A DNA stretch of 64,000 bases from Rossellomorea sp. AcN35-11 (GTDB taxonomy: Bacteria > Bacillota > Bacilli > Bacillales > Bacillaceae_B), in contig CP128835.1 of assembly GCA_030388825.1 (NCBI GenBank), forward strand, positions 837,501-901,500. Direction: 5' to 3'. A program made the translations under genes and the position numbers. Under the pieces are notes generated by a model that saw only the letters and a list, made by a program, of their open reading frames with translations, was not told the DNA's origin and did no database searches. Positions 33,274-47,462 of this stretch are shown here, piece by piece. The stretch's first letter is position 1; each line of letters begins with the position of its first letter.

Positions 33274-35352
33274 TTATTCACCTTTATTTTTTTTGATGAT
33301 TTCTTCAGAAATCGATTTTGGTACTTCTTCGTAGTGATCGAAGTGCATGGAGTATGTTCCACGACCCTGCGTGTTAGAACGAAGGGATGTTGCATATCCA
33401 AACATTTCAGAAAGTGGTACGAACGCTTTAACGACTTGAGCGTTACCGCGAGCTTCCATACCTTCTACACGTCCACGACGGGAAGTAACATCACCCATGA
33501 TATCTCCAAGGTATTCCTCAGGGATAACAACCTCTACTTTCATCATTGGCTCAAGAATTACCGGCTTACATTTAGAAGCAGCATTCTTAAGTGCCATAGA
33601 TGCAGCGATCTTAAACGCCATCTCAGAGGAGTCAACGTCATGGTATGAACCATCGAATAGTCTAGCTTTAACATCAACTAGTGGGAAACCGGCTAGTACT
33701 CCGTTTTCAAGAGCATCTTCAAGACCAGCTTGAACTGCAGGGATGTATTCACGAGGAACTACCCCACCGACGATACCGTTCTCGAATTCGAATCCCTTAC
33801 CTTCTTCGTTAGGCGCAAATTCGATCCAAACGTGACCGAATTGTCCACGACCACCAGATTGACGAGCGAACTTACCTTCAACTTTAGCCGTATCACGGAA
33901 AGTCTCACGGTAAGAAACTTGAGGAGCACCTACGTTAGCTTCTACTTTGAATTCACGTTTCATACGGTCAACGATGATATCCAAGTGAAGCTCACCCATA
34001 CCTGCGATGATAACTTGTCCAGTTTCCTGGTCAGTATGCGCACGGAATGTTGGATCTTCCTCTTGCAGTTTTTGTAGAGCAGTAGTCATTTTATCTTGGT
34101 CAGCCTTAGATTTAGGCTCAACAGATAGAGAGATAACCGGCTCTGGGAACACCATTGATTCTAAGATAACAAGGTTCTTTTCATCACATAGTGTGTCACC
34201 AGTTGAAGTATCTTTCAGACCAACTGCTGCAGCGATATCCCCAGCATACACTTGGGAAATCTCTTCACGGGAGTTAGCGTGCATTTGCAGGATACGACCT
34301 ACACGTTCACGTTTACCTTTAGAAGAGTTTCTTACGTATGAACCTGACTCAAGAACACCAGAGTACACACGGAAGAATGTTAATTTACCAACATAAGGGT
34401 CAGTTGCAACTTTGAACGCTAAAGCAGAGAATGGTGCGTCATCAGATGATGGACGAGTCACTTCTTCTTCTGTTTCAGGAACAAAACCTTTGATATCTTC
34501 AACGTCAGTTGGCGCTGGAAGGTAATCAATAACTGAGTCAATTAGTAATTGAACCCCTTTGTTTTTGAATGCAGATCCACATACTACTGGGTAGAACTCA
34601 ACAGTAAGTGTAGCCGCACGGATTGCAGCTTTGATTTCTTCGTTAGAAAGCTCTTCGCCTTCTAAGTACTTCATCATAAGCTCTTCATCAAGTTCAGATA
34701 CAGCTTCAATCAGCTTTCCACGGTATTCTTCAGCTTGATCTTTGTACTCTTCAGGAATGTCACGAGCTTCTGCGCGTGTTCCAAGGTCATCTTCGTAGAA
34801 GTATGCTTTCATTTCTACTAGGTCGATGATACCTTCGAAGTCATCCTCAGCACCGATAGGAAGCTGAATTGGATGCGCATTCGCTTGTAGACGCTCATGA
34901 AGTGTACCAACAGAGTAAAGGAAGTCAGCACCGATTTTGTCCATTTTGTTAACGAACACAACACGAGGAACCCCGTAAGTTGTTGCTTGGCGCCAAACAG
35001 TTTCAGTTTGAGGCTCAACACCAGATTGAGCATCAAGAACTGCTACTGCTCCATCAAGTACACGCAGGGAACGTTCAACTTCAACAGTGAAGTCTACGTG
35101 TCCTGGTGTATCGATGATGTTGATACGATGGCCTTTCCATTGGGCTGTTGTTGCAGCAGAAGTGATCGTGATACCACGCTCTTGCTCTTGCTCCATCCAG
35201 TCCATTTGAGAAGCACCTTCGTGAGTTTCTCCAATTTTATGGATACGTCCAGTGTAAAATAGGATACGCTCAGTTGCAGTTGTTTTACCGGCATCGATGT
35301 GAGCCATGATACCGATATTACGAGTGTTTTCTAAGGAGAACTCTCTAGGCAT
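33274..35352 (-). CDS. fusA: Elongation factor G
   Basis: A 692-residue translocase GTPase with G1 [21 protein letters not shown]3 DTPGHVDF and G4 NKMD, and full domains II-V. No obvious fusidic-acid resistance change is recognised. Conserved str-operon position. Confidence 0.99.
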   Translation of the reverse strand: MPREFSLENTRNIGIMAHIDAGKTTATERILFYTGRIHKIGETHEGASQMDWMEQEQERGITITSAATTAQWKGHRINIIDTPGHVDFTVEVERSLRVLDGAVAVLDAQSGVEPQTETVWRQATTYGVPRVVFVNKMDKIGADFLYSVGTLHERLQANAHPIQLPIGAEDDFEGIIDLVEMKAYFYEDDLGTRAEARDIPEEYKDQAEEYRGKLIEAVSELDEELMMKYLEGEELSNEEIKAAIRAATLTVEFYPVVCGSAFKNKGVQLLIDSVIDYLPAPTDVEDIKGFVPETEEEVTRPSSDDAPFSALAFKVATDPYVGKLTFFRVYSGVLESGSYVRNSSKGKRERVGRILQMHANSREEISQVYAGDIAAAVGLKDTSTGDTLCDEKNLVILESMVFPEPVISLSVEPKSKADQDKMTTALQKLQEEDPTFRAHTDQETGQVIIAGMGELHLDIIVDRMKREFKVEANVGAPQVSYRETFRDTAKVEGKFARQSGGRGQFGHVWIEFAPNEEGKGFEFENGIVGGVVPREYIPAVQAGLEDALENGVLAGFPLVDVKARLFDGSYHDVDSSEMAFKIAASMALKNAASKCKPVILEPMMKVEVVIPEEYLGDIMGDVTSRRGRVEGMEARGNAQVVKAFVPLSEMFGYATSLRSNTQGRGTYSMHFDHYEEVPKSISEEIIKKNKGE

Positions 35353-35403
35353 GCGGTCTTTCTCCTTCCTTATATAAGAATGATTTGTTTGTTTAAGGTC
35401 AGA

Positions 35404-35874
35404 TTACCAGCGATAGTGAGCAAACGCTTTGTTCGCTTCAGCCATCTTGTGTGTATCTTCACGCTTCTTAACAGAAGCACCAGTGTTGTTAGCTGCATCA
35501 AGAATTTCGTTAGCTAAACGCTCTTCCATAGTCTTCTCACCGCGAAGACGAGAGTAGTTTACTAACCAACGAAGACCTAATGTAGTACGACGCTCCGGAC
35601 GCACCTCTACAGGTACTTGATAGTTTGAACCACCTACACGACGAGCTTTAACTTCTAATACCGGCATGATATTTTTTAAAGCTGCATCGAATACTTCCAT
35701 TGCATCTTTACCTGAACGCTCGCTAATGATATCAAACGCAGCGTATAGTTTCTTTTGAGCTTTACCTCTTTTACCGTCAATCATGATTTTGTTGATTAAA
35801 CGAGTAACTAATTTAGAATTGTACATTGGATCAGGTAAAACGTCTCTTTTTGCTACAGGACCTTTACGTGGCAT
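35404..35874 (-). CDS. rpsG: 30S ribosomal protein S7
   Basis: A 156-residue S7, the primary binder of the 3' domain of 16S r[23 protein letters not shown] begins at 35874 after AAGGAGG. Ends KAFAHYRW. Confidence 0.98.
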   Translation of the reverse strand: MPRKGPVAKRDVLPDPMYNSKLVTRLINKIMIDGKRGKAQKKLYAAFDIISERSGKDAMEVFDAALKNIMPVLEVKARRVGGSNYQVPVEVRPERRTTLGLRWLVNYSRLRGEKTMEERLANEILDAANNTGASVKKREDTHKMAEANKAFAHYRW

Positions 35875-35918
35875 GTGATTTCCTCCTTTCAACGAGAAAT
35901 GAATTTATGATTGTTTTA

Positions 35919-36440
<522 letters not shown>

Positions 36441-36689
36441 TTACTGTATAATCGCAACAGCTGCTGCTCCAACATCTATTCCGCACGATTTACCAAGTTT
36501 CTTCATCGAGTCCACTTTGTTAACCGGCACTTCAAGATCTTTAGCGGCCTGAACTACCTTCGCTGTAACTTTGGGATCAGCATCCTCCGCAATGACAACT
36601 TCTAGTACATGACCTGTTTTCAGAGCTTTCACTGCTTGCTTTGTTCCTACAATAATTTCTTTAGCCTGCGCTACTTTTTCATAAGACAT
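36441..36689 (-). CDS. ybxF: L7Ae-family K-turn-binding protein YbxF
   Basis: An 82-residue L7Ae-like RNA-binding protein; the B. subtilis homologue binds kink-turns. The core [20 protein letters not shown] fits the family. Start at 36689. It lies between rpoC and rpsL, after the rpoC terminator. Confidence 0.92.
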   Translation of the reverse strand: MSYEKVAQAKEIIVGTKQAVKALKTGHVLEVVIAEDADPKVTAKVVQAAKDLEVPVNKVDSMKKLGKSCGIDVGAAAVAIIQ

Positions 36690-36782
36690 TTCATATCCTC
36701 CAAAGTAACAGGTTATTAATAGGAGCAACCTTGAATATATTATCATCTTAAAATCACTGTGTCAACAAAGATTTATAAGATT

Positions 36783-36840
36783 TATAAAAGCTAACTCTTA
36801 GAGCTGTTGTTTGAGCAATCAAACGCGCCTAAGAGTTAGC
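36783..36840 (-). terminator. rpoC terminator
   Basis: Perfect arms GCTAACTCTTAG and CTAAGAGTTAGC around about 27 bases, followed on the minus strand by TTTTATAAAT. It separates rpoBC from the str operon. Confidence 0.8.
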
Positions 36841-36849
36841 CTTGATAGA

Positions 36850-39800
36850 TTACTCTACTGTTACTGTTTCTTCACTAGTATCTTCTGCTAAAACAGGCTC
36901 TGCTTTACGGTAACGTTGCATACCTGTACCTGCAGGAACCAATTTACCGATGATAACATTTTCTTTCAATCCTAGTAACTCATCACGTTTTCCTTTAATG
37001 GCAGCGTCCGTTAACACACGAGTTGTTTCCTGGAATGATGCTGCTGATAAGAAGGAATCCGTTTCAAGTGAAGCTTTGGTGATTCCAAGCAGTACAGGGC
37101 GTCCTGTTGCCGGAAGTTTTCCGCCGAATAGTGCTTTTTCGTTGGCATCTCTAAACTGATGGATGTCCATGAGAGTACCTGGAAGTACTTCTGTTTCACC
37201 TGCATCAATAACGCGAACTTTACGCAGCATTTGACGAACCATAACCTCAACGTGTTTGTCGCCGATTTCAACACCTTGCATACGGTATACTTTTTGTACC
37301 TCGCGGAGCAAGTATTCTTGAACAGCTGACACATCACGTACTTTAAGAAGTTCTTTAGGATCGATAGAACCTTCAGTGATTTCCTGACCGCGTGCTACTT
37401 TATCGTTCACAGCAAACTTTAAGCGGGCTGTGTAAGGTGCTGTGTAGCTTCTTGTTTCCACATCACCCTGAACGGTAATTTCGTATTGACGATCTTTTCC
37501 TTCACTAATGGATGTAATGACACCATCGATTTCAGAGATGACTGCCTGACCTTTAGGATTACGCGCTTCGAAGATCTCCTGGATACGCGGTAAACCTTGT
37601 GTGATATCGTCTCCTGCAACCCCACCGGTATGGAACGTACGCATTGTTAACTGAGTACCAGGTTCCCCGATTGATTGAGCAGCGATAATTCCGACCGCTT
37701 CTCCGACTTCGACTTTTTGACCTGTTGCCAGGTTCGTTCCGTAACATTTCTCACATACACCGTGTCTTGTGTTACATGTGAAGGCAGAACGGATTGAAAC
37801 ATGTTCGATTCCAGCATCAATGATCGTCTTAGCCAATTCTTCTGTGATCAGCTGATTTTCAGTGATGATGATCTCATCTGTCTCAGGGTGACGCAATGTT
37901 TTACGTGAATAACGACCAAGTAAACGCTCTTCAAGAGGTTCGATGATTTCCGTACCCTCTTTGATTGAGCCTACAAGTAGGCCTCTGTCTGTTCCACAGT
38001 CTTCTTCTCGAACGATAACATCCTGTGCCACATCAACAAGACGACGGGTTAAGTAACCTGAGTCAGCTGTTTTAAGTGCAGTATCGGCAAGACCTTTACG
38101 TGCACCATGTGTAGAGATGAAGTACTCAAGAACCGTCAGACCTTCACGGAAACTTGATTTGATCGGTAACTCGATGATACGACCAGCCGGGTTGGCCATC
38201 AGACCACGCATACCGGCAAGTTGAGTGAAGTTAGATGCGTTACCACGGGCACCAGAGTCACTCATCATGAAGATCGGGTTGCGCTTATCAAGCGTCGCCA
38301 TCAACTTACCTTGAATGGTATCTTTCGCAGCACTCCAGATGGAGATGACACGATCGTATCTTTCATCTTCTGTGATAAGACCACGTTTAAATTGCTTTAA
38401 TACGTTGTCCACTTTACTTTGTGCTTCTATTAAGATTTCTTCTTTTTCCGCTAGTACGACGATATCTGCGATACCAACCGTAATACCGGCTTTAGTGGAG
38501 TACTTGAATCCAAGGTCCTTCATCTTATCAAGCATGCGAGATGTTTCAGTGATTGCGAACTTCTTGAATACTTCCGCGATGATATTCCCTAAGAAACCTT
38601 TTTTGAATGGATTGATTAACTCACGGTTTTGTAATACTTCTTTGACGTCCGATGACGGATCAACAAAATATTTCTCGGGAGTGGCAACTTCCAAGTTCAT
38701 TCTTGTTGGTTCGTTTATGAACGGGAAGGTATCAGGTAAGATCTCATTGAAGATCACTTTACCGACCGTCGTTAACAATAATTGTTTATTTTGCTTTTCA
38801 GTGAACGTTTTGTTGTTGATGGTGCTTGCATGAATCGCAATGCGGGAATGCAAATGTACATAACCATTTTGATATGCAAGGATGACTTCACTGGCATCAT
38901 TGAAGACCATACCTTCACCTACAGCATTTTCACGTTCAAGTGTCAGGTAATAGTTACCCAGTACCATATCCTGGGACGGTGTTACTACCGGTTTACCGTC
39001 TTTCGGATTTAGGATGTTTTGGGCAGCAAGCATCAGCATGCGAGCTTCAGCCTGTGCTTCAGAAGAAAGTGGTACGTGAACCGCCATTTGGTCACCATCG
39101 AAATCTGCGTTGTACGCTGTACATACAAGCGGGTGAAGACGGATTGCTCTACCCTCTACAAGAGTTGGTTCAAATGCCTGAATACCAAGTCTATGAAGAG
39201 TAGGGGCACGGTTTAAGAGAACTGGATGTTCTTTAATAACCCCTTCTAATACATCCCATACTTCTGGTTGTACGCGTTCGATCTTGCGTTTTGCACTCTT
39301 GATGTTATGGGCCAATCCTTTTTCAACGAGTTCTTTCATGACAAATGGCTTGAATAATTCAAGAGCCATTTCTTTAGGAAGTCCACATTGGTACATTTTA
39401 AGATTTGGTCCAACAACGATTACAGAACGACCGGAGTAATCGACACGCTTACCAAGAAGATTCTGACGGAAACGCCCTTGCTTCCCTTTAAGCATATGTG
39501 AAAGGGATTTTAATGGACGGTTACCTGGTCCGGTTACCGGACGGCCACGACGACCATTATCAATTAGAGCGTCAACCGCTTCTTGAAGCATGCGTTTCTC
39601 GTTTTGAACGATGATGCTTGGAGCACCAAGGTCCAATAGACGTTTAAGACGGTTATTACGGTTAATAACACGACGGTATAAATCATTTAAGTCAGAAGTA
39701 GCGAAGCGGCCACCGTCAAGCTGAACCATCGGGCGAAGCTCCGGAGGAATGACAGGAAGTACATCAAGAATCATCCAATCTGGATCATTTCCTGAGTTCC

Positions 39801-40450
39801 TGAAAGATTCCACCACTTCCAGACGCTTGATTGCACGGGTACGGCGTTGACCCTGTGCTGTTTTCAGCTCTTCTTTTAAGAAGTCGGCTTCTTTGTCCAG
39901 GTCAATGTCTTGAAGAAGCTTTTTGATCGCTTCAGCTCCCATTGCAGCCTGGAATTTCACTCCGTATTTCTCACGGTAAGCACGGTACTCTTTTTCAGAA
40001 AGAAGTTGTTTTCTTTCAAGAGCCGTGTCACCTGGTTCTGTTACAACGTAAGAAGCGAAATAAATCACTTCTTCCAAAGCGCGGGGAGACATGTCCAAGA
40101 CAAGTCCCATACGGCTCGGGATACCTTTGAAGTACCAGATATGAGATACAGGGGCTGCAAGTTCGATGTGTCCCATACGTTCACGACGAACTTTAGCCTT
40201 TGTTACTTCAACACCACAGCGGTCACAAACGACACCCTTATAGCGGACACGCTTGTATTTACCACAGTGACATTCCCAGTCCTTCGTAGGACCGAAGATT
40301 CGTTCACAGAACAAACCATCTTTTTCTGGTTTTAACGTACGATAGTTAATCGTCTCAGGCTTTTTAACCTCCCCGAAAGACCAGGAACGGATCTTATCGG
40401 GGGGAAGCTAAACCAATTTTCATATACTCAAAATTATTTACATCTAGCAA
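36850..40450 (-). CDS. rpoC: RNA polymerase beta' subunit; single-base insertion near the 5' end in this assembly
   Basis: Beta' holds the active-site magnesium through NADFDGDQ and the N-terminal zinc finger CHCGKY...CDRCG. The start is TTG 40450 ([17 protein letters not shown]), as in B. subtilis, behind GGGAGG. At G6 40399-40404 (C6 on coding strand) one base is extra; without it [20 protein letters not shown] is continuous with the remaining 1,150 residues. rpoC is essential, so this is taken as an assembly error. It follows rpoB by 50 bases. Confidence 0.97.
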
Positions 40451-40501
40451 GGGGCCTACCTCCCTTTTAATCTACAGGCTCTAACCCTATTTGCTCTAAA
40501 T

Positions 40502-43500
40502 TTATTCTTTCGACCCTACTGTCTCGGATTCTTGTGCATTCGATTCAGAGATATTTAGCGTGTCTGCTTGCTGTACTTCTTCTTCATCCTCTAAGTCACG
40601 CATCTCGATTTCTTCTTCGTTACTTGAGAGGATCTTAACATCCATACCTAAACTTTGAAGTTCTTTGATCAGAACCTTAAATGATTCTGGAACTCCTGGC
40701 TCAGGAACGTTTTCACCTTTGACAATGGCTTCGTATGTCTTCACACGACCCACAACATCATCAGACTTGACTGTTAGAATTTCTTGTAGAGTGTAAGCAG
40801 CACCGTAAGCTTCAAGTGCCCATACCTCCATCTCACCGAAACGCTGTCCACCGAATTGAGCTTTACCTCCGAGCGGCTGCTGCGTAACAAGTGAGTAAGG
40901 ACCGGTTGAACGGGCGTGAAGTTTATCATCGACCATGTGAGCAAGTTTGATCATATACATGATCCCTACTGATACACGGTTATCGAATGGTTCACCTGTT
41001 CTACCGTCATAAAGAACGGTTTTGGCATCGCGTGCCATCCCTGCCTCTTCAATCGTAGCCCACACATCTTCCTCACGCGCTCCATCAAATACTGGTGAAG
41101 CGACATGGACACCAAGGTATCTTGCAGCCATACCCAGGTGAAGCTCCAGCACCTGACCGATGTTCATACGAGATGGTACCCCTAATGGGTTAAGCATGAT
41201 ATCGATTGGTGTACCGTCCGGTAAGAACGGCATGTCTTCTTCTGGAAGGATTCTTGAGATAACACCTTTGTTTCCGTGACGACCAGCCATTTTGTCACCC
41301 TCAGAAATCTTACGCTTCTGAACGATGTATACACGTACCAGCTGATTCACACCTGGTGGTAATTCATCGCCGTCTTCGCGGTTGAAGACTTTGACATCCA
41401 GGATGATTCCGCCACCACCATGTGGTACACGAAGAGATGTATCACGGACTTCACGGGCCTTCTCACCGAAGATCGCATGTAATAAGCGCTCTTCAGCCGT
41501 TAACTCTGTTACACCTTTAGGCGTTACTTTACCAACAAGCAAGTCGCCGTCCTTCACTTCTGCACCGATGCGGATGATTCCACGCTCATCAAGATTGCGG
41601 AGGGCATCTTCACCGACGTTTGGAATATCACGAGTGATTTCTTCAGGTCCCAATTTCGTATCACGGGATTCTGACTCGTATTCTTCAATATGAATAGAAG
41701 TATAGACATCGTCTTTCACAAGACGCTCACTCATGATGATCGCATCTTCATAGTTGTAACCGTCCCAAGTCATGAATCCAACCATTACGTTACGTCCTAA
41801 GGCCAGTTCACCTTTTTCCATTGAAGGACCATCAGCAAGGATTTCTCCTTTTACTACACGGTCGCCTTCACTTACGATAGGACGCTGGTTGTAACATGTT
41901 CCCTGGTTTGAACGGATAAATTTCTGCATACGATATTTATCGAGGTCACCTTTTACTTCTTGACCATCGATTTCTTTCACACGACGCACCCAAACTTGCT
42001 TCGCTTCAACCTTCTCCACGATACCTTCATATTTACAAATCACGGCTGCACCGGAGTCTTTAGCGGATACGTGTTCCATACCCGTTCCGACAATCGGTGA
42101 TTCAGGATTCATCAAAGGTACTGCTTGACGTTGCATGTTCGCTCCCATTAGAGCACGGTTTGAGTCATCGTTCTCCAAGAAAGGAATACACGCTGTTGCA
42201 GCTGATACTACTTGTTTAGGAGATACATCCATATAGTCAAGTCTTTCACGTTTGATGACCGTGTTTTCCCCACGGAAACGAGCGATGACTTCTTCATCAA
42301 GGAATGCACCGTCTTCACCAAGACGAGCGTTTGCTTGAGCCACTACATAGTTATCTTCTTCGTCTGCTGTTAAGTAATCGATACGATCGGTTACTTTCCC
42401 TGTATCCGGGTCAACACGACGGTACGGCGTTTCAATAAATCCGAATTTATTCACTTTCGCAAATGAAGAAAGCGAGTTAATCAGTCCAATGTTCGGTCCC
42501 TCTGGTGTTTCAATCGGACACATACGACCATAGTGGGAATAGTGTACGTCACGCACTTCGAATCCGGCACGCTCACGTGTTAATCCACCAGGCCCTAACG
42601 CAGAAAGACGACGTTTGTGCGTTAATTCTGCAAGGGGATTCGTTTGGTCCATGAATTGAGACAATTGGGAACTTCCAAAGAACTCTTTAATTGAAGCGAT
42701 AACCGGTCGGATGTTAATCAGCTGTTGCGGAGTGATCGTGTTGGTGTCCTGAATGGACATTCTTTCACGAACGACACGCTCCATACGTGATAAACCGATA
42801 CGGAATTGGTTTTGCAGCAATTCACCAACCGAACGTAAACGACGGTTTCCTAAATGGTCGATATCATCCGTCAATCCTACTCCGTGTAATAAATTAAAGA
42901 AGTAAGAAATAGAAGAAATGATATCTGCAGGTGTAATGTACTTAACCTCTTCTTCAACATACGCATTGCTGATGACATTGATTTCATGTTCTCCCTCTTC
43001 ATTAGGAGAATAGATTTTGATAGATTGAAGAACGACGTCTTCTTCTAACACGCCACCGGACTGCTGATAGTTTTTAAAGCCGATGCCATTCTCTAAATAA
43101 GGAATGACCTTATCAAGAGCGCGACGATCAAGAACCGTGCCCTTCTCTGCAAGAATCTCACCCGTTTCCGGATCTGCTAGAGTTTCTGCTAGAGTCTGAC
43201 CGAATAAGCGATTCTTAATGTGAAGCTTTTTGTTCATTTTGTAACGTCCAACGTTTGCTAAGTCATAACGCTTAGGATCAAAGAAACGAGAAACGAGTAA
43301 ACTTTTAGCATTTTCTACTGTAGGAGGCTCTCCTGGACGCAGACGCTCGTAAATCTCGAGCAATGCTTTGTCGATACCTTCCGTGTTGTCTTTCTCGAGC
43401 GTGTTACGAATGTACTCATTATCACCGATCAAATCGATGATTTCTTGATCAGAGCCAAACCCAAGGGCACGTAAAAGAACCGTTACCGGTAGTTTGCGAG

Positions 43501-44059
43501 TTCGATCAATTCGCACATATACAACATCTTTTGCATCTGTTTCATACTCAAGCCAGGCTCCGCGGTTTGGTATAACGGTAGCAGTAAACCCTTTCTTTCC
43601 GTTCTTATCTACTTTTCCGCTGAAGTAAACACTAGGTGAACGCACTAACTGAGATACGATAACGCGCTCAGCACCATTGATGACAAATGTACCTGTGTCT
43701 GTCATTAATGGGAAATCACCCATAAATACGTCTTGATCTTTCACTTCTCCTGTTTCCTTGTTCACAAGACGAACTTTTACCCTAAGCGGTGCAGAATAAG
43801 TAACATCTCTTTCCTTTGATTCTTCCACCGAGTACTTTGGCTCTCCCAGACTATAATCAATAAATTCTAAAGAGAGATTACCAGTGAAGTCCTCAATCGG
43901 AGAAATGTCACGGAACATTTCTCTTAACCCCTCATCAAGAAACCATTGATACGAGGAAGTTTGAATTTCGATTAAATTCGGTAATTCTAAAACTTCACTG
44001 ATACGCGCAAAACTTCTGCGTTGGCGGTGTCGTCCATACTGAACTAGTTGACCTGTCAA
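40502..44059 (-). CDS. rpoB: RNA polymerase beta subunit
   Basis: The start is TTG 44059 ([20 protein letters not shown]), 8 bases after GAGGGG, giving 1,185 residues; GTG 44068 is less well spaced. The rifampicin pocket [20 protein letters not shown] and [11 protein letters not shown] is wild type. An acidic C-terminal extension is present. It heads the rpoBC operon. Confidence 0.99.
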   Translation of the reverse strand: MTGQLVQYGRHRQRRSFARISEVLELPNLIEIQTSSYQWFLDEGLREMFRDISPIEDFTGNLSLEFIDYSLGEPKYSVEESKERDVTYSAPLRVKVRLVNKETGEVKDQDVFMGDFPLMTDTGTFVINGAERVIVSQLVRSPSVYFSGKVDKNGKKGFTATVIPNRGAWLEYETDAKDVVYVRIDRTRKLPVTVLLRALGFGSDQEIIDLIGDNEYIRNTLEKDNTEGIDKALLEIYERLRPGEPPTVENAKSLLVSRFFDPKRYDLANVGRYKMNKKLHIKNRLFGQTLAETLADPETGEILAEKGTVLDRRALDKVIPYLENGIGFKNYQQSGGVLEEDVVLQSIKIYSPNEEGEHEINVISNAYVEEEVKYITPADIISSISYFFNLLHGVGLTDDIDHLGNRRLRSVGELLQNQFRIGLSRMERVVRERMSIQDTNTITPQQLINIRPVIASIKEFFGSSQLSQFMDQTNPLAELTHKRRLSALGPGGLTRERAGFEVRDVHYSHYGRMCPIETPEGPNIGLINSLSSFAKVNKFGFIETPYRRVDPDTGKVTDRIDYLTADEEDNYVVAQANARLGEDGAFLDEEVIARFRGENTVIKRERLDYMDVSPKQVVSAATACIPFLENDDSNRALMGANMQRQAVPLMNPESPIVGTGMEHVSAKDSGAAVICKYEGIVEKVEAKQVWVRRVKEIDGQEVKGDLDKYRMQKFIRSNQGTCYNQRPIVSEGDRVVKGEILADGPSMEKGELALGRNVMVGFMTWDGYNYEDAIIMSERLVKDDVYTSIHIEEYESESRDTKLGPEEITRDIPNVGEDALRNLDERGIIRIGAEVKDGDLLVGKVTPKGVTELTAEERLLHAIFGEKAREVRDTSLRVPHGGGGIILDVKVFNREDGDELPPGVNQLVRVYIVQKRKISEGDKMAGRHGNKGVISRILPEEDMPFLPDGTPIDIMLNPLGVPSRMNIGQVLELHLGMAARYLGVHVASPVFDGAREEDVWATIEEAGMARDAKTVLYDGRTGEPFDNRVSVGIMYMIKLAHMVDDKLHARSTGPYSLVTQQPLGGKAQFGGQRFGEMEVWALEAYGAAYTLQEILTVKSDDVVGRVKTYEAIVKGENVPEPGVPESFKVLIKELQSLGMDVKILSSNEEEIEMRDLEDEEEVQQADTLNISESNAQESETVGSKE

Positions 44060-44291
44060 CTGATTCACCCCTCAAATCAAGCGTTTTGGTTGTGTCTATA
44101 TGTCTATAGGTAGAATTGCAAGTCTACACAAGACAAAAAGAAAAAGGGTTTTAATGATAAAACCTCATTTTCAAATGACGAACTATTATTTTATAATCTT
44201 TTCCAATTCATCCAATATGTATACATATGGACATAATACCGGAAAATAATATTTTTGCATTTTATAATGTTATCATAGCGATAAAGCTACG

Positions 44292-44900
44292 TCAACGGAT
44301 TTCTTTTACCGACTTCAAGATGTAGTAACCCTTTTTTCTTGCGATGATTTCTACATTCGAAAACAATTCTTCCATTTTATCCATGGCAGATGGAGCACCC
44401 TGCTTCTTCTGAATAACCACCCACAATTCACCGTTTTCCTTCAGGTAGTCATAACTATTCTCCAGAATTGAATGAACCGTTTCTTTACCTGCCCGTATCG
44501 GCGGATTCGTTAAAATGGCTGCGAATTCTGTCTCGACAACATTCGTATAGAGGTCGCTTTGATAAATGCTGATGTTCTGAACGTTGTTCCCTTTAGCATT
44601 TTCTTTAGCTAAAGATAATGCCCTCTCATTCACATCAATCATATGCACCAGCCGGTCTCCGTTGTCTTTCGCCAGAGCCAAACCAATGGGCCCGTACCCG
44701 CAACCAACATCTAAAAATGCGCCTGTTACGTCAGGTGATTCAAACGTTTCAATCAACGCCCTCGAACCAAAATCAACTTCCTTCTTCGAAAAAACACCTT
44801 GATCCGTTTTAAAACGGAATGTATTCCCTCTTAATTCAAAGGTAATGGTTTGGGGGTTACTTTCTACTTCCGGGTTATGAGAATAATAGTGGTTGCTCAT
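44292..44900 (-). CDS. RsmC-like class I SAM-dependent methyltransferase (YbxB)
   Basis: A 202-residue methyltransferase with SAM-binding FLDVGCGYGPIGLALA and the catalytic ILTNPPIRAGK motif of the rRNA guanine-N2 RsmC/RlmG group. B. subtilis YbxB at this locus has this annotation. Start at 44900 behind GGAGATG. It lies between rplL and rpoB. The substrate is inferred from the family. Confidence 0.88.
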   Translation of the reverse strand: MSNHYYSHNPEVESNPQTITFELRGNTFRFKTDQGVFSKKEVDFGSRALIETFESPDVTGAFLDVGCGYGPIGLALAKDNGDRLVHMIDVNERALSLAKENAKGNNVQNISIYQSDLYTNVVETEFAAILTNPPIRAGKETVHSILENSYDYLKENGELWVVIQKKQGAPSAMDKMEELFSNVEIIARKKGYYILKSVKEIR

Positions 44901-45011
44901 TTTATCATCTCCATCCATTGAATCCGTCAAAGTCTATTAACCATTTTTCCCAAAAGGGAGTGATGGTAACCCAACCCTGACGCTCATGTATATGCCATAG
45001 AAGTCAGACAA

Positions 45012-45042
45012 GAAAAAAGCCCGCCAATATAGCGAGCTTTTC
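45012..45042 (-). terminator. rplL terminator
   Basis: Minus strand AAAAGCTCGC and GCGGGCTTTTTT with a 7-base loop, 14 bases after the rplL stop. The position allows partial readthrough into the methyltransferase gene and rpoB. Confidence 0.8.
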
Positions 45043-45055
45043 ATCTATACAATCA

Positions 45056-45415
45056 TTACTTAACTTCTACGCCAGCTCCAACTTCTTCAAGTTTAGCTTT
45101 AAGTTCTTCAGCTTCCTCTTTAGAAACACCTTCTTTAAGTGCTTTAGGAGTGTTATCAACAACTTCTTTCGCTTCTTTAAGGCCAAGACCTGTGATTTCA
45201 CGAACAACTTTGATAACTTTGATTTTTTGAGATCCAGCGCTCTCAAGGATTACGTCAAATTCAGTTTTTTCTGCAGCAGCGTCAGCGCCACCAGCAGCTA
45301 CAGCTACAGGTGCAGCAGCAGTTACTCCGAATTCTTCTTCGATTGCTTTAACTAGATCATTTAGTTCAAGAACTGACATTTCTTTAATCGCGTCAATGAT
45401 TTGCTCTTTACTCAT
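45056..45415 (-). CDS. rplL: 50S ribosomal protein L7/L12
   Basis: The 119-residue stalk protein that recruits translation factors. The Ala/Gly-rich hinge [14 protein letters not shown] links the N-terminal dimer domain and the factor-binding C-terminal domain. Confidence 0.98.
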   Translation of the reverse strand: MSKEQIIDAIKEMSVLELNDLVKAIEEEFGVTAAAPVAVAAGGADAAAEKTEFDVILESAGSQKIKVIKVVREITGLGLKEAKEVVDNTPKALKEGVSKEEAEELKAKLEEVGAGVEVK

Positions 45416-45473
45416 TTTAAATTTCCTCCTTGTTATGCTTGCTTTAATTTTTATTTAAACGACTTGCTTTAAC

Positions 45474-45974
45474 TTACGCGCCTTGCTCTTCTTTTTGATC
45501 TGCAACGGCTTTTGTTGCCAATGCGAAGTTGCGCATTGGTGCTTGAAGCACGCTGAGTAGCATAGAAAGAAGTCCTTCGCGGTTTGGAAGTTCAGCAATT
45601 GCTTTAACATCCTCAACTGAAGTGATTGTTCCTTCGATGACACCCGCTTTAATTTCAAGCGCTTCGTGTTCTTTTGCAAAGCTGTTAAGAATCTTTGCAG
45701 GTGCAACTACTTCGTCTGAACTGAACGCGATTGCGTTAGGACCAGTTAAGAATTCGTTTAACCCTTCAAGACCAGCTTCTTCTGCAGCACGACGTACCAT
45801 AGTGTTTTTGTACACTTTGAAGTCGATGCCAGCTTCACGAAGTTGTTTACGAAGCTCAGTTACTTCGGAAACATCAAGACCACGGTAATCTACAATGATT
45901 GTAGATACACTGTTTTTTAGCTTGTCAGAGATTTCTCCGACGATGTGTTTCTTTTGCTCTAGAATGCTGCTCAT
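45474..45974 (-). CDS. rplJ: 50S ribosomal protein L10
   Basis: A 166-residue stalk base protein that anchors L7/L12 dimers. Start at 45974 ([19 protein letters not shown]), 7 bases after AGGAGG; a second ATG lies immediately before. Controlled by the L10 leader at 46022-46144. Confidence 0.97.
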   Translation of the reverse strand: MSSILEQKKHIVGEISDKLKNSVSTIIVDYRGLDVSEVTELRKQLREAGIDFKVYKNTMVRRAAEEAGLEGLNEFLTGPNAIAFSSDEVVAPAKILNSFAKEHEALEIKAGVIEGTITSVEDVKAIAELPNREGLLSMLLSVLQAPMRNFALATKAVADQKEEQGA

Positions 45975-46021
45975 CATTACACCTCCTGTAGATTGACTGA
46001 TGAACATTTATACCGTCATCC

Positions 46022-46144
46022 AATAAAAAATGCCCTTATATCAAGGTAGACATAAGGGCATTGCAAACACGCATAAAGCGGTTATTTTATCGCAATTACC
46101 TCGGCAGGACATTAAGCTCATGAGAGCACCTACTGTCTACGGTA
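46022..46144 (-). ncRNA. L10 leader with intrinsic terminator
   Basis: The minus strand begins CCGTAGACAGTAGGTGC and contains TTAATGTCCTGCCGAGGT, as in the L10_leader family, and ends in a terminator hairpin AATGCCCTTAT...ATAAGGGCATT with a T-run. It binds the L10-L12 complex to autoregulate rplJL. Confidence 0.88.
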
Positions 46145-46211
46145 CAAATGTATTCGTTTTTTAACAACAGAACTAATTATAATCACTAGTTCCTAGTAAG
46201 TCAATACCAAA

Positions 46212-46913
46212 TTATGCCTTTACTGCGAAAGTTGAAGGATCGACTTTTACGCCAGGTCCCATAGTGGAAGTTACAGAAACGTTTTTCATGTAAGTTCCTT
46301 TTGCAGCAGCAGGTTTAACTTTAAGCATTGTTTCATACATTGTAGCAAAGTTTTCAACAAGCTTTTGGTTGTCGAATGAAATCTTTCCAACAGGAACGTG
46401 TACGTTACCTGATTTGTCAGCACGGTATTCAACTTTACCAGCTTTGATTTCATTAACAGCTTTTGTTACGTCGAATGTAACTGTACCAGTTTTAGGGTTT
46501 GGCATTAAACCTTTAGGTCCTAATACACGACCAAGTTTACCAACTTCACCCATCATGTCTGGAGTTGCTACGATTACGTCGAACTCGAACCAACCTTGGT
46601 TGATCTTGTTGATAAGTTCTGCATCACCTACGAAGTCAGCGCCGGCAGCTTCTGCTTCTTTAGCTTTATCACCTTTAGCGAATACAAGAACTTTTTGAGT
46701 TTTACCAGTACCGTGCGGAAGTACAACCGCTCCACGGATTTGCTGGTCATTCTTACGAGTATCTACACCTAAGCGGAACGCCACTTCGATCGTTGCGTCA
46801 AACTTAGCGAAGTTTGTTTTCTTAACTAATTCAATTGCTTCTTCAACCGAGTAAGCTGTAGTACGATCTACAAGCTTCTGAGCTTCAAGAAACTTTTTGC
46901 CTTTTTTTGCCAT
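46212..46913 (-). CDS. rplA: 50S ribosomal protein L1
   Basis: A 233-residue L1-stalk protein that helps deacyl-tRNA leave the E site. [20 protein letters not shown] is the signature. It follows rplK. Confidence 0.98.
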   Translation of the reverse strand: MAKKGKKFLEAQKLVDRTTAYSVEEAIELVKKTNFAKFDATIEVAFRLGVDTRKNDQQIRGAVVLPHGTGKTQKVLVFAKGDKAKEAEAAGADFVGDAELINKINQGWFEFDVIVATPDMMGEVGKLGRVLGPKGLMPNPKTGTVTFDVTKAVNEIKAGKVEYRADKSGNVHVPVGKISFDNQKLVENFATMYETMLKVKPAAAKGTYMKNVSVTSTMGPGVKVDPSTFAVKA

Positions 46914-47036
46914 TTTAATTTCCTCCTATATGTGGTTTTAGCGGAATAACCTCCCACGAAATAAGGTTGCGAGTGAAACGTACATTTCATCATCGCAACC
47001 TCGTTCAACAGGAACATCTCTTTAACGAAGCAGGGA

Positions 47037-47462
47037 TTAGTCTTCGATGACGATACCCATGTTGCGCGCAGTTCCTTCTACCATGCGCATAGCTGATTCA
47101 ACACTAGCCGCATTTAAGTCAGGCATTTTTGTTTCAGCAATTTCACGTACTTTATCGCGCTTAAGTGTTGCCACTTTCTTGCTGTTTGGTTCGCCTGAAC
47201 CAGACTCGATACCAGCTGCTTTTTTAAGTAATACGGCAGCGGGTGGAGTTTTTGTGATGAATGTAAATGAACGGTCTTCAAATACCGTAATTTCAACAGG
47301 AATGATTAAGCCAGCTTGATCTGCTGTACGAGCATTGAATTCCTTACAGAATCCCATGATGTTAACACCTGCTTGACCTAGTGCAGGACCAACTGGTGGA
47401 GCTGGATTAGCTTTACCGGCAGGAATCTGCAATTTAACCATTTTAATAACTTTTTTAGCCAC
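47037..47462 (-). CDS. rplK: 50S ribosomal protein L11
   Basis: A 141-residue protein of the GTPase-associated centre; it is needed for RelA activation and is the thiostrepton target. GTG start at 47462 ([20 protein letters not shown]) after [25 protein letters not shown] is typical. Confidence 0.98.
   Translation of the reverse strand: MAKKVIKMVKLQIPAGKANPAPPVGPALGQAGVNIMGFCKEFNARTADQAGLIIPVEITVFEDRSFTFITKTPPAAVLLKKAAGIESGSGEPNSKKVATLKRDKVREIAETKMPDLNAASVESAMRMVEGTARNMGIVIED

Noticed and set aside
37000..44000. Several antisense open frames of 60-170 codons inside rpoC and rpoB
   Set aside because: They follow codon bias of the sense genes and lack ribosome binding sites.
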